Shown: in pieces, positions 16,477 through 26,800 of the stretch
How the letters are laid out: each line of letters begins with the position of its first letter
Numbering within the stretch: position 1 is the first letter of the stretch
Assembly (NCBI GenBank): GCA_050178795.1
Contig: JBFXFT010000002.1
Location: 1 to 64,000, forward strand
Source of the DNA: STF1-184 sp050178795
GTDB taxonomy: Bacteria > Bacillota > Clostridia > Christensenellales > UBA1242
Direction: 5' to 3'
Length of the DNA stretch: 64,000 nucleotides
Translations under genes and position numbers: made by a program
The notes under the pieces: model-generated
Seen by the model: the letters and a program-made list of their open reading frames with translations, nothing else
Told to the model about the DNA's origin: nothing
Database searches by the model: none

Positions 16477-17343
16477 ATGGAACAACAAATTTTAGATTTA
16501 ATTAAAAAAGAGACAGATACATTTTTTATTGCGCCGACTGAAAATGGAAAGAGCATAATTATGCTAGTTTTTGGCTACGCTCCTTTTTATATGCAAAATA
16601 AGGAAGATACGGCACAAATAGATGCCTATTATTTAATAAGCAACTCTAGTTATCATAGGGCGAAGGAACTTGCAAAAAGGCTCTCTGAACTTGGTTTAAG
16701 GGCAAATTATAGGTTTGATTTTAATTACAAAAAATTTGTGTTAGATAACGGCTTTGTAGGGGTAGGCAAAAACACTTTAACCTACATAAAAGGGCTTGGA
16801 AGCAGGTTTGTTATGCAAGCCATTGAGGTAGAGGGCTCCTTTAATTATTCTAAGCCAGATACCGTTGTAAATTTGAATTGTGCGAACTGTAATTTATGTA
16901 AAAATGCTTGTCCTACAGGGGCAATAAGTGACGACGGTTTTGACCCTAATAAATGTTTGAGGCACCACCAAGAAAGTGAAGTTTATGTCAGCGATGAAAT
17001 TGCAAAAAGTATGCAAAACAGGCTTTTGGGTTGCGACATTTGCCAAGCGGTTTGTCCTTTTAATAAGGCACAAAAAAGCGTTGAAATGCCACAAAATTTA
17101 AAGGCAAATTTGCAATATGATGTGCTATTTGAAACACTTGAAAGTGAGCAAAAAACAAGAGAAATTTTTGTGCCATTAATAGGTAAAAACTATGCGAAAG
17201 TTAAAAAAATATTGCCACAAACTATTCTAGTTGCAGGCAATAGTGGCAACAAAAATTTGGTTTTGAAACTTAAAAAATTTAGTAAAAGCGATGATAATTT
17301 GGTATCTGAAAACCTAAAAAGAGCACTAAAAAATTTAGTTTAG
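16477..17343 (+). CDS. QueG-like (DUF1730-type) protein with two [4Fe-4S] clusters
   Basis: 288 residues from the ATG at 16477; a TTG start at 16441 would add 12 residues but falls on the -35. The middle has the QueG-type 'GFVGVGKNTL' loop, followed by a double ferredoxin fold with C135, C138, C141, C145 and C160, C186, C189, C193. QueG reduces epoxyqueuosine to queuosine in tRNA. This protein is shorter than QueG (about 380) with no HEAT-repeat tail, and the usual 'V-D-T-x-P-V-L-E-R' segment carrying the catalytic Asp reads 'FDFNYKKFVLDN'. It could be a diverged queuosine reductase or another cobalamin-type reductase. No ribosome site is seen. Confidence 0.65.
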   Translation: MEQQILDLIKKETDTFFIAPTENGKSIIMLVFGYAPFYMQNKEDTAQIDAYYLISNSSYHRAKELAKRLSELGLRANYRFDFNYKKFVLDNGFVGVGKNTLTYIKGLGSRFVMQAIEVEGSFNYSKPDTVVNLNCANCNLCKNACPTGAISDDGFDPNKCLRHHQESEVYVSDEIAKSMQNRLLGCDICQAVCPFNKAQKSVEMPQNLKANLQYDVLFETLESEQKTREIFVPLIGKNYAKVKKILPQTILVAGNSGNKNLVLKLKKFSKSDDNLVSENLKRALKNLV

Positions 17344-17362
17344 TAAAAACATATAAATTTAT

Positions 17363-17391
17363 TTTACTTTTTATTGTTTTTATGATAACAT
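17363..17391 (+). promoter_or_regulatory. promoter of sodA
   Basis: TTTACT (17363-17368), 17-base spacer, TAACAT (17386-17391) with TGA just upstream as an extended -10. Confidence 0.45.
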
Positions 17392-17427
17392 AGTTATATA
17401 TTTATAACAAATATAGGAGGGAATATT

Positions 17428-18054
17428 ATGAAATTTGAATTACCAAAATTAAATTATGAATATGATGCTTTAGAGCCATATATTGACGCAGAAACAATGA
17501 GAATACATCACACTAAGCACCATCAAGCATATACAAACAAGTTCAATGAAGCACTTGCAGAAGTTACCGGAATAGAAAAATTATCCGCTAACGAAATTAT
17601 TGCAAGAGTAAATGAAGTAGTGCCAGAAAGCGTTAGAGACGCAGCGAGGAACAATGGCGGTGGCTATGTAAACCACAATTTATTCTTTGATATTTTGGGC
17701 GCAAATAATCACGAAATTGGTGGTAAGTTGCACGAGGCAATTATCAAAGATTTCGGCAGTGTAGAGGTCTTTAAAGAACAATTTGAAAATGCTGCAAAAA
17801 CCCAATTTGGCAGTGGTTGGGCGTTTTTAGTTGTTGACGAATTAGGGCGCTTAAAAATTGTTAAAAAGCCAAATCAAAATTCGCCATTAACTGACGGACA
17901 AACACCAATTTTAGCACTTGATATTTGGGAGCACGCCTACTATTTAAAGTATCAAAACAGGCGCCCAGATTACGTTTCAAACTTTTGGAATGTTGTAGAC
18001 TTTTCACGCGTTGAGAAGAGGTATTTAGATGCACTAAAAGGCAAGAAGTATTAA
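17428..18054 (+). CDS. sodA: Superoxide dismutase, Mn-type by sequence
   Basis: 208 residues, full length. Metal ligands are H27, H83, D165 and H169 ('DIWEHAYYLKYQNRRPDY'). The motifs 'GGGYVNH' and the Gln in 'NQNSPL' (Q150) are those of Mn enzymes; Fe enzymes carry Gln earlier, in the 'AAQxWNH' segment. It converts superoxide to peroxide and oxygen in the cytosol. A strong AGGAGG ribosome site precedes the ATG, and a hairpin terminator follows. Metal use cannot be proven from sequence, as cambialistic forms exist. Confidence 0.93.
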   Translation: MKFELPKLNYEYDALEPYIDAETMRIHHTKHHQAYTNKFNEALAEVTGIEKLSANEIIARVNEVVPESVRDAARNNGGGYVNHNLFFDILGANNHEIGGKLHEAIIKDFGSVEVFKEQFENAAKTQFGSGWAFLVVDELGRLKIVKKPNQNSPLTDGQTPILALDIWEHAYYLKYQNRRPDYVSNFWNVVDFSRVEKRYLDALKGKKY

Positions 18055-18068
18055 TAAATTTAAAGGGT

Positions 18069-18097
18069 AAAAAGGCAACTTTAATGTTGTCTTTTTT
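18069..18097 (+). terminator. intrinsic terminator after sodA
   Basis: AAAAGGCAAC pairs with GTTGTCTTTT (one G-T pair), then a T tract. Confidence 0.8.
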
Positions 18098-18117
18098 GTT
18101 TTATTTTGGTTAAATAG

Positions 18118-18146
18118 TAGACTTAAATTTTTTATTGTAGTAAAAT
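18118..18146 (+). promoter_or_regulatory. possible promoter of acpP
   Basis: TAGACT (18118-18123), 17-base spacer, TAAAAT (18141-18146). The -35 is weak. Confidence 0.4.
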
Positions 18147-18172
18147 TTAATGTAATTAATTGGAGGTGCGTT

Positions 18173-18397
18173 ATGACAAAACAAATGCAAAAACAGTTGG
18201 CCGAAGACTTAGGGCTAGAGATTGATAAAGTTACAGACGAGACTAGAATAGTTGAAGACTTGGGATATGATAGTTTAGATACTGTTGAAATGTTAATGAA
18301 TTTAGAAGAAAAATACAATATTGCCATTCCAGACGATGAAGCAATTAATTTAAAGACCCTTGGCGATGTTGCTAAATATCTAGAAAACGTTAAATAG
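18173..18397 (+). CDS. acpP: Acyl carrier protein
   Basis: 74 residues, usual ACP length. The phosphopantetheine site is S34 in 'GYDSLDTVEM', followed by helix-II acidic residues 'NLEEKYNIAIPDDEA'. It carries fatty-acyl chains in type II fatty acid synthesis. GGAGGTG precedes the ATG. No fatty-acid synthesis genes adjoin it; instead an ACP-like paralogue without the serine follows, after a hairpin. Confidence 0.93.
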   Translation: MTKQMQKQLAEDLGLEIDKVTDETRIVEDLGYDSLDTVEMLMNLEEKYNIAIPDDEAINLKTLGDVAKYLENVK

Positions 18398-18407
18398 TTA
18401 ATAATAG

Positions 18408-18434
18408 CTAAACTTTAATTGGTTTAGTTTTTTA
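18408..18434 (+). terminator. intrinsic terminator between the two ACP-type genes
   Basis: CTAAAC (18408-18413) pairs with GTTTAG (18422-18427), followed by TTTTTT. It is a short stem, so some read-through into the next gene is likely; no separate promoter is visible between them. Confidence 0.65.
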
Positions 18435-18469
18435 TTATATTTTTAATTTTCCAAATGGAGGGTTATGTT

Positions 18470-18856
18470 ATGAAAGAAAAAACAAAAAATTTTCTCATTA
18501 AGGTGTTAGGCTTTAATGAAGAGGATTTATACACAAAAACAGACTTGGTAGAGGACCTTAACTATGATGTGTTTGACATCAATGAGATGATAGGTGCCAT
18601 TGAAGATGAATATAACTGCTGGGTAAAAGCCAGTGACAGGGAAAAAATGAAGACCGTTCAAGACGTAATAGAGTGCATTGAGAGACACGAAAGAGAAGAG
18701 GCAAAAAAGTGGGACTTAGATGAGGAAGAGGACGAAAATGACGAACTAGACGACTTTTATGAAGACTATGATGACGGCGAAAAAGACGAAGAGGACGATT
18801 TAGAAGATTACTATAAAAGCGACTATGACGATGATGATGAGGGCGATGATTGGTAA
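18470..18856 (+). CDS. ACP-like protein without the phosphopantetheine serine, with a hyperacidic tail
   Basis: 128 residues from the ATG at 18470, chosen because GGAGGG (18457-18462) is its ribosome site; the ATG at 18455 would lie before that site. Residues 1-80 follow the ACP fold closely ('DLVEDLNYDVFDINEMIGAIEDEY'), but position 34, the modified Ser in the neighbouring ACP, is Val (D-V-F-D in place of D-S-L-D). Residues 83-128 are almost all Asp and Glu with scattered Tyr, ending in a Trp. It cannot carry an acyl chain in the usual way. It could be a regulator, decoy or structural partner of ACP-binding enzymes, or a nucleic-acid mimic. The function is unknown. Confidence 0.75.
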   Translation: MKEKTKNFLIKVLGFNEEDLYTKTDLVEDLNYDVFDINEMIGAIEDEYNCWVKASDREKMKTVQDVIECIERHEREEAKKWDLDEEEDENDELDDFYEDYDDGEKDEEDDLEDYYKSDYDDDDEGDDW

Positions 18857-18861
18857 AATAT

Positions 18862-18887
18862 AAAACGAGCAGATGTTGCTCGTTTTT
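18862..18887 (+). terminator. intrinsic terminator after the ACP-like gene
   Basis: ACGAGCA pairs with TGCTCGT, flanked by A and T runs. Confidence 0.83.
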
Positions 18888-18914
18888 ATTATTGTAAAAT
18901 TAAAAAATTGCCTA

Positions 18915-18943
18915 TTGAAATTTGTGTTTTTGTATGTTAAACT
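18915..18943 (+). promoter_or_regulatory. SigA promoter of the membrane-anchored unknown
   Basis: TTGAAA (18915-18920), 17-base spacer, TAAACT (18938-18943) with an upstream TGT. Confidence 0.5.
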
Positions 18944-18968
18944 ATTAATGTAATAAGGGAGTCAATTT

Positions 18969-19742
18969 ATGAGTACAGAATTATTAATTGCACTAATAGC
19001 AAGCATAGGAACAGGAGTGTCAGCACTATTTGCGGGTCTTGCAATCTCAGCAAGTAGACAAGACAGTAAAAATCATTACAAACATGCACATTGCGACAAA
19101 TTACAAAAATGGTATGAAAAAACTTTACAAAGTTTGAAAGACCTACATTATTTAGGCAACGGAAACACAGAAGATATTAAAAACAAAAAGAATTTGCTTT
19201 TATCTAGACTTTCAACAAATATTGATATAGGCAGACAATATTTTGGCAATACTTTTATTGATGACAAGGGTGCAAACAAGCCAGAATTATTTAAGGGTTA
19301 TAGGGCTGTAATCATAGACTTATTGATACTTTACCACCAAGCGTACGAATTTGAGGCAAACAAAAAAGAAATAAATTACGCTGCACTAAGAAACATTGAA
19401 AGAGCATTCGTATCTGAAACCACTTTATACATTAAAAGACTTGAGAAATCTAGAAATATAGTGCCATACGACCTTATTGATAAAAACGGCGTGCTTCAAT
19501 TTGAAAACTTTAAAAAACCCGAATCCGATTACATTTTTGATAGGGAAGACATAATAACTTACGTCAGATATGCAAACAAGACTGGCGAAAAACTTCCTCC
19601 AGAAAACACAATAACAAAACTTTCGGAAAGAGAAAAAAAAGAAATAATGTTTACACCAGCAAGTTCTGCAGAAGAAACAAAAAATTGTTTTAGAAGTAGA
19701 AAGGAGAAAAAACCAGTAAGTACGGAAGAAGTAGTAAAATAA
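18969..19742 (+). CDS. Membrane-anchored protein of unknown function
   Basis: 257 residues. One N-terminal membrane helix (about 4-27) is followed by a soluble, mostly helical cytoplasmic region. The stretch 'LLSRLSTNIDIGRQYFGNTFID' followed by 'FKGYRAVIIDLLILYHQAYEF' resembles a pattern I recall from uncharacterised bacterial membrane proteins, but I cannot name a family. The C-terminal 30 residues are charged and probably disordered. An AAGGGAG ribosome site lies before the ATG. It is a single-gene unit with its own promoter and a terminator shared with ttcA. Confidence 0.75.
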   Translation: MSTELLIALIASIGTGVSALFAGLAISASRQDSKNHYKHAHCDKLQKWYEKTLQSLKDLHYLGNGNTEDIKNKKNLLLSRLSTNIDIGRQYFGNTFIDDKGANKPELFKGYRAVIIDLLILYHQAYEFEANKKEINYAALRNIERAFVSETTLYIKRLEKSRNIVPYDLIDKNGVLQFENFKKPESDYIFDREDIITYVRYANKTGEKLPPENTITKLSEREKKEIMFTPASSAEETKNCFRSRKEKKPVSTEEVVK

Positions 19743-19747
19743 ATTTT

Positions 19748-19778
19748 AAAAAACGAGTGATTTCCACTCGTTTTTTTT
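19748..19778. terminator. bidirectional terminator between the unknown gene and ttcA
   Basis: AAAAAACGAGTG pairs with CACTCGTTTTTT around a five-base loop, lying between convergent genes. Confidence 0.88.
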
Positions 19779-19781
19779 GTT

Positions 19782-20528
19782 TTAATTATTGTCTTCTTCG
19801 TCTTTTCCATAGTTTATTTTATCTAACAAATTATAGCGTTCGGTATGTATTAGGGCGCTGTGTATTCTGTCCTTTACAAAAGGAATATCTTTTTTTATGT
19901 CATTTAATAAGTCTTTCACATATTCTCTTTGGGTGTGCTTGTCGGCAGGGCAGGCATTTTTTATCACTGGCAAATTGTTTCTGTTACTTGCACTTACAAT
20001 GTCCTTTTCCTTTACGTATAAAAGCGGTCTTATAATTGTTAAACCCGTTCGGTCCAGGTAGTTTACGGGGTGGAACGAACTCAAACGCCCCTCATAAAAC
20101 ATACTTAAAAAGAAAGTTTCAATAAAATCGTCGGCGTGGTGACCAAGTGCCACCTTGTTGCAGCCAAGTTCTAACGCCTTTTCGTTTAGGGCGCCCTTTC
20201 TCATTTTAGAGCATAGACTGCATGGGTTTGTCTCCTTTCTTTCCTCAAACAAGACCTCGTAAATATTGCTGTTTATTACGTGTAAATTTATGTCTAGTTC
20301 TTTGCACCATTCTTTTAGTTTTGAGGTGTCGGTCTTTCCATTAAACATATCTATCATTATGGCTTCAATTGTAAACTTTTGCGGACTAAATATTGAGTAC
20401 ATTTTTAATGCTTTTAGTAGCGTTAAACTGTCTTTTCCGCCACTTATTCCAACGGCTATTTTGTCGCCATCTTTAATCATTTCATAGTCTTCGCAAGCCT
20501 TTCTCATTTGGCTTAAAATTTTTTTCAT
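19782..20528 (-). CDS. ttcA: TtcA-type tRNA 2-thiolation ATPase
   Basis: 248 residues. The PP-loop motif SGGKDS is at 29-34. Cluster cysteines are C103-x2-C106 and a third in 'KNACPAD' (C193), the pattern of TtcA-family Fe-S enzymes. 'LGHHADDFIETF' is the second conserved block. TtcA adds sulphur to C32 of tRNA; close relatives in Bacillota may thiolate other positions, so the exact site is uncertain. An AAGGTGC ribosome site precedes the start. The gene is divergent from the giant lipoprotein operon. Confidence 0.85.
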   Translation of the reverse strand: MKKILSQMRKACEDYEMIKDGDKIAVGISGGKDSLTLLKALKMYSIFSPQKFTIEAIMIDMFNGKTDTSKLKEWCKELDINLHVINSNIYEVLFEERKETNPCSLCSKMRKGALNEKALELGCNKVALGHHADDFIETFFLSMFYEGRLSSFHPVNYLDRTGLTIIRPLLYVKEKDIVSASNRNNLPVIKNACPADKHTQREYVKDLLNDIKKDIPFVKDRIHSALIHTERYNLLDKINYGKDEEDNN

Positions 20529-20556
20529 ATCTTTGCACCTTTATTTTTCTAGCCGT

Positions 20557-20565
20557 ATTATATCA
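20557..20565 (-). promoter_or_regulatory. extended -10 of ttcA
   Basis: On the minus strand, TGA followed by TATAAT lies 29 bases upstream of the ttcA start. No good -35 is seen at the right distance (ATAACT). Confidence 0.4.
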
Positions 20566-20689
20566 CATAATTTTTGGTTAGTTATATATTTTTACACCAT
20601 TTTTACATTTTGTTTTTTTAAACATATTTTTGCGCGCCTATATATGTATATATAATTATGTGAAATTAATTATTTAGAGGTACAATTAA

Positions 20690-20719
20690 TTGACAAGTGC
20701 TAGACAATTAAAATATAAT
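20690..20719 (+). promoter_or_regulatory. SigA promoter of the giant lipoprotein operon
   Basis: TTGACA (20690-20695), 18-base spacer, TATAAT (20714-20719). The transcript leader would be about 78 bases long and has no strong structure. The rest of 20566-20689 is AT-rich with no gene. Confidence 0.7.
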
Positions 20720-20803
20720 TTATTATAAAGACAATAATAGGCTGCGAGAAGTGTAATTTTTTTCCTTTAATCGCTTATAAGAATAACAGTAAAGAGGTTG
20801 TTT

Positions 20804-23800
20804 ATGAATTTAAAGAAGGCATTATTGATAATTCCAATGTTACTACTTAGTGCAAGTGGACTTATGTTTGGCTGTACAACCGCTTATGATAGGATGCAAC
20901 TAGACGTTAGCACTGATGAGGTTGTTCTTTATTTGGATTACACTTTGCCTCAAAATTTAGGTGATAATGTTGAGGGTGATGACATTGCAGTAGTGGCTGC
21001 CACTATAAGCAATGTTTCAGATAAAATATCTACCGATGTAACTTTTAACACAAGTAGCAGCGGTATTATTTCTGTTGAGCAATTATCTGCGGCTAATGGA
21101 ACGACCACGCTACAAGTAAAGGCACTTAGAACAGGTACTACAAATTTAATAATAAGAAGTGAAGAGGGAGATAAAGAAAAGACGGTTAGCGTCTCTGTCA
21201 TTCAAAGAATTGAGGCGATTTCTGCAAATTCAAGTTATAATTTTGCGGTTGAGGTTGGAACCTCTGCCAATATCAATACAACTCAGGCTTTAAGTTTCTT
21301 ACCTGCTAATACAAATCAAAAGGGAATTACTTATACTATTTTTGGTACTCCTAGTGGTGTAACTGTTAGCGAGGCTGGACTAATAACAGTTACTGAAAAA
21401 TCTGTAGACAATATAACTGTACTAGCAACAAGCATTTCTGACCCTACACTTTCAGTTACTTTTCCTGTAAAAATTATTGAGCCAATTTTGGCTAGCGATA
21501 TTACTTTAACCACACAAGAACTTTTAGATGCACGAGACGCTTGGCTTGCAAGTTTATCGGAACCACCTACTGAAGAGTACGATTACTCTTTAAGTTCTTT
21601 TGTGCTTGCAAATAATATGCTTAACTTTGATTCTGGCGAAATACTTGTTGAAGTAACCGCTTATGAAAACTATAACGTAATATTTAGCGTTTCAAATACA
21701 TCAATTGCCGAGGCAACAAAGTTAGAATCTAACAAGTGTTTGGTAGAGAGTTTAGCACTTGGCACTGGCAATTTTACAGTTAGAGTTGAAGTGGTTGGCT
21801 ATGAGAGTTTTTATGCCGAAAAGACAATACCATTTAGCATTGTAAATTTTGCTACCGATGTAACTGTAGACAATCAAACCGCAGATAGGGACATGATAAT
21901 ATTTGATAACTACTCAAATAATATGGGCGCGCCTTTGACGGTTGCCGCTACACCTAGCACTTCTTACAGTAAGGCAGTGCTAATTAGGGTTCCAGTTTAC
22001 TTTATGAATAGAATTGCTTTAAGATATTCTGACGGCACGCTTATTTCGCTTACAGAGGATGACTCCAATACCTATGGTGAGGCACTTCTACCAAGGGGAA
22101 TGACAATTTATGTAATGGCGCTTCAAATAAGTTCAGACTTAGACCCAGTGGTGCAAGAGTTTGAAAACACCATTCCACTTAGTTTTGTTGCAAACAGTGA
22201 GTTTGGAACTGAACCAGAGGTTTCTACCACAATTACCTTACAACTTACCGTTGGAGCAATAGATGTAGTTGTTCCTGATGGTTTAAGTATAGAAAAAACA
22301 AACATGGTGCAAGTTATATTTGGGGTTTCCCCTTCAGACGCTTACGATAGCAATATGACGATTACTGCTAGCACGTTAGGTATTGTTGACATCGCCTCCG
22401 CATCTAGTACCGCACCTATATACAACATTACTGGATTAAATGAGGGCACGACAACTCTTACTATTACGACAGCAAATGGAATTTCAAGGGAATTAACCAT
22501 TGTAGTATATGTTGCACTTATTGATGCTTATTTGAATATGGAAAGCCCTGCGCAAAACTACAATGTTGCAGTTGAAGACCCTATTGCCGTTCCGGGCTCT
22601 TATACGAGTGTTCAAAACGCAGTTGTTGCAATTGGAGCAGGCATAAACCTATATGTTACAAAAAGCCCAAGCAACGCAAGCGTTACTGCAATTTATTACA
22701 GCAGTTCAAACAGAAATGTTGCTACAATTACAAGCAACGGCTACATAGTAATAACAGGAATAGGCTTATCTACAATAACCGTAACCATAAATTCTCGCGC
22801 ATATTTGACCGACGAAATCAGCCAAATTGTTTCTATTACTAAAACTTTTGTAATTGAGGGCTACATACCTATTAATTCAATATCTTTAAACACAATTCAA
22901 CTAGACTTGTACGATTCTAACAGTCTAGGTTTTTACGATTTAGGTATGAGCACTGCTAACCTAGAACTTTCAATAAACCCAATAAATGCCACTTTCAATA
23001 TGGAAGATTTGGTATGGCAAAGTTCTAGCCCTTATTTAACGGTAAATGGTGATGGTTTGGTACAAGCCACCATTCCAACAGATGTAGTTGTTTCAGGTGT
23101 TATAACCGCAAGCATAACTGTTGGCATAACCGAATATAGCCGTTATTATTCACAAACATGCGTAGTGCGAATACACACCGCAATAAAAGTAAAGAGTATT
23201 ACCGTTTACAATGTTTCTGACGGCTACATTTACTTAGACTCAAGAGACGGAGTAGAAAATGTGGCTCCAAGACAATTAAGCGTTCAAACATATCCTTATA
23301 CTGCTACAAATGCAGATGTTGATTATTTATATATTCAAGACCCAACAGATACAAACTTAGACCCAGTCTTCTCGGTTAGTGCTACTGGACTTATAACCCC
23401 ATTAAGGGCTGGTATTGCAAGTTTGAGAGTTGTGGCAAGAGACAGTTACATAAGTGCTACAAGTTACGCCTTATATAACGAAATTGTAATAAAAGTGGCA
23501 GATGGACTTAGTGAGGCAACTGCACTTGAAATAAAATCAAGTGCCGATTTACTAGCAATAGATACGGTTGCTGAGTTAGACCTTCATTACGTTCTCGCTT
23601 CAAATATTGACCTTACAAATTCTGGTTTTACTTCAATAGGCAAAATTGGAACAGAGGTTTATGCGTTTAATGGCTCATTAAACGGCAGGTTTGAGTACGG
23701 CGAAATAGTAAGAGAGTGCACAATTAGGGGATACACTATAAGCAACGGACAAAGTGGAACGACCCTATATACTGGTTTAGTCGCAATAAACAACGGTGCG

Positions 23801-26800
23801 CTAAAGAACTTAAACTTGACAATAACTTCGTTTAACACTAGCGGTTCAAACAATTCCGCTGGTACGCTTGCTTATTTTGGTGGTTTAGTTGGAATTAACT
23901 ATGGAACTATTGAAAACACGACCGTTAAGGTTTTGAGTAGTCAAGTACAACTCGCTGCAAGAACTAGTTACGTGGGTATTGTGGTAGCAGAGAACAGTGG
24001 CTACATTACAGACTGTGTTGCTTCTGGCGTTTTAAATGTAAAAGAAGTTAGTGGAGTTATTAATTACCCTCTTACTTATGTTGGCGGGCTTGCTGGTATA
24101 AACACTGATGACGGAATAATTGAGGGTTCTTACATTCCTACAAATACAACAATTGGCGAGGGTGAAGTTTTAATACCAGCCTTCAGTAATGCACTATATC
24201 AAAAAGAGGGCATGAATTCTATTGCAACAATAAATTCTAGCCTACTAAATAATACAAGTAACGGCACAGGACTTATTGCAGGTAAAAACCTTGGCACAAT
24301 AAGTAACGTGGCAACAGACGGAGAAGTTTCAGGATTAAACAACATTGGTGGACTAGTTGGTATTAACATTAATACTATTGAGAACAGCTATTCATCAAGT
24401 CTTGTTGTTGGCGTAAACAATGTCGGTGGTCTAATTGGTTTAGCAACTAGCGAAACAGTTAACTCTGAACTAGTAAACCCAATTATAACTAGCAACGCAG
24501 TTGAAATTTACGATAGGCAAGCACTTACCGTTTCGGCAGATGTTTATGTAACAGGCGTAAACAATGTCGGTGGTCTAATTGGTTTTGCTAACGATTTAGG
24601 TGAGTTAGATTACAACTATGTTAACACTTACTATTTGAGAACTTTGGGCTCAAATTATAGTGGAGACATAGTCTTAAATATGACCGATTCAAATATTGAT
24701 TTTGCTGTTGGTGGTTTAATTGGTAGACTTGGAGACACCTCTATTAATTTGACTAAGAACTACGCAAATGCAAATATTGTGGCAAACATATCTTCAACTA
24801 CTGCAAATAACCCTACTGTTTATGGTGGCGGTTTAATAGGCATAATAAGCGAAAACTTTATAATAGACAACTCTTATACTAAGGGCTCTGTAAACCTTCC
24901 AGCAACTCATAGCGTTGCAGGTGGTTTGGTTGGCTATAATACAAATTCTACAGGTTCATTTGTTGACTACACATATTCAGTTAATTCTTTAACTGCTCTT
25001 ACTACTGGTGCAATAATTGGAAGTGCAGACGATGTAACCTTGACAAATAATAACTACGCAGTTTGGGATTTATCTGAAAGCGAAATTTGGTACTATGATT
25101 CCGAAATGAGTTTTAATGATGGACTACCAGTGCTATATAGTAACGCTGGAAATCTACTATTAAACGAGGCTCCAAGCGCTATAACTGTTACAATTAAAGA
25201 ACAAAGCGTAAGCGTTACTAATGGTGTTGCAAGTTTCAATCATTTAAAGGTTGGCGACAATGAGGCAGTTGTAATACTTAGCGCTGGAACGGTTGATATT
25301 AGAAGTCTAATAGATACAGACCCAAGCGTTTCTAGGTTCTATGTTTCTTCAAGTAACGAGAACATTGTCAAAGTATTGGACGATGGCTCTTTGCAATTAA
25401 TTGCTGAGGGCACAGTTACAATTACAATAAGTTCTTTATTAAATGTAAACATATATGACACCTTTGAACTTGCGGTAATTAAAGGCTTTACAAGTTTTAG
25501 TCTATCGGACAGCCAAGACGCTTCTGAGGGGGAACTTGACGGAGACTTATTAGAAGTTAAAAAGGATGACAGTCTAATTTTATATAATTCATTTACAAAT
25601 TCAACTTATACCGTAAGTACAAAAACAGGCATAGCATACACTGCAACTTCAAACAACTTTACAATAAACGGCGCAACGCTAACTTCACACATAGTAGAGG
25701 AGACAACTTACTGGGATACAGACATAAATGGTAACTCTATTCACGTTCTAACTGGAACAAGTGCAAGTGACGGCAATGTTTCTGTAACGGCTACACCTTA
25801 CATAATAGTTAAGTTTGGTGGGGTAGACACAAAGGTTTATTTAGAAGACCTTGCAAAATCTTTCTATGTAAATGTTTATGTAGGTGCTACAAGCATAACT
25901 ACAGATGTTGCAAGTGCAATTTTGGGACTAAGGGAAGAACTAACACTAAATGTTTATGTAATAACAGATAAACTTGGTGACGAGTTAAATTTAAGCGGTA
26001 GCGAACTTGAGGACGGCAACATATTTGACTTCGTTGAGTTTACTTTAATAAATGGACCAGAGGCTACTGGAAACACTAACGAATATGTTTATACTTATAG
26101 GATAAACGCTACAGAAGAGTATTTGAGTGCAAACCCTGGCGACAGCAACTTTAAGACAGCAAAAGAGGGTCAAATAACATTTGTTGCTAAATCTAACACC
26201 AGTATATCTACTAATTTTGACATAACTTTAACACCTCAAGACTTATTGAGAATTGACATAACACACTATCCAGCAGGGGAGATGCAAATTGTAAATGGTC
26301 TTCCTACCTATTACCCTAAAGAGTTGCCAAGCAATATAATTGCCCCAGGTCAACCAGGTATTTTAAAATTAAACCTATACCCAGAATATGCAGATGTTGA
26401 CTACTATGAAATTGTAAGTTCAGTCGCTTCAAATGGACAATTTATTTCGTTTGAACAAGTTATGCTTATAGATAATGGCATTGACGGCATTTACTACACA
26501 AGGGTTACCCCAAGTCCAGAATTAATATTGCACGGAACTACTTTAAGCCTAATTTCTACAAATGGCGATGTAATTTATGACGGAACGCTTTATGTTAAGA
26601 CATTAATCGCTTCAAACGTGCCAGAGGGCACAGTGTTTGAGGTTACCGTTACTGGTTATAGAGTTGACGAATATGGCAACGCCACTGCAAACCTTTCAAA
26701 GACTATTGAACTAATTGCAGAGAACTTGCCAGGTGTAACAATTTTATATAACGGCGCAAGGACAGGTCAAGTTGCTAGGGGAACAACGGTTCCAATAAGC

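Noticed and set aside
18455..18469. Start of the ACP-like gene at the ATG at 18455
   Set aside because: The ribosome site GGAGGG lies at 18457-18462, inside that start; the ATG at 18470 has correct spacing.
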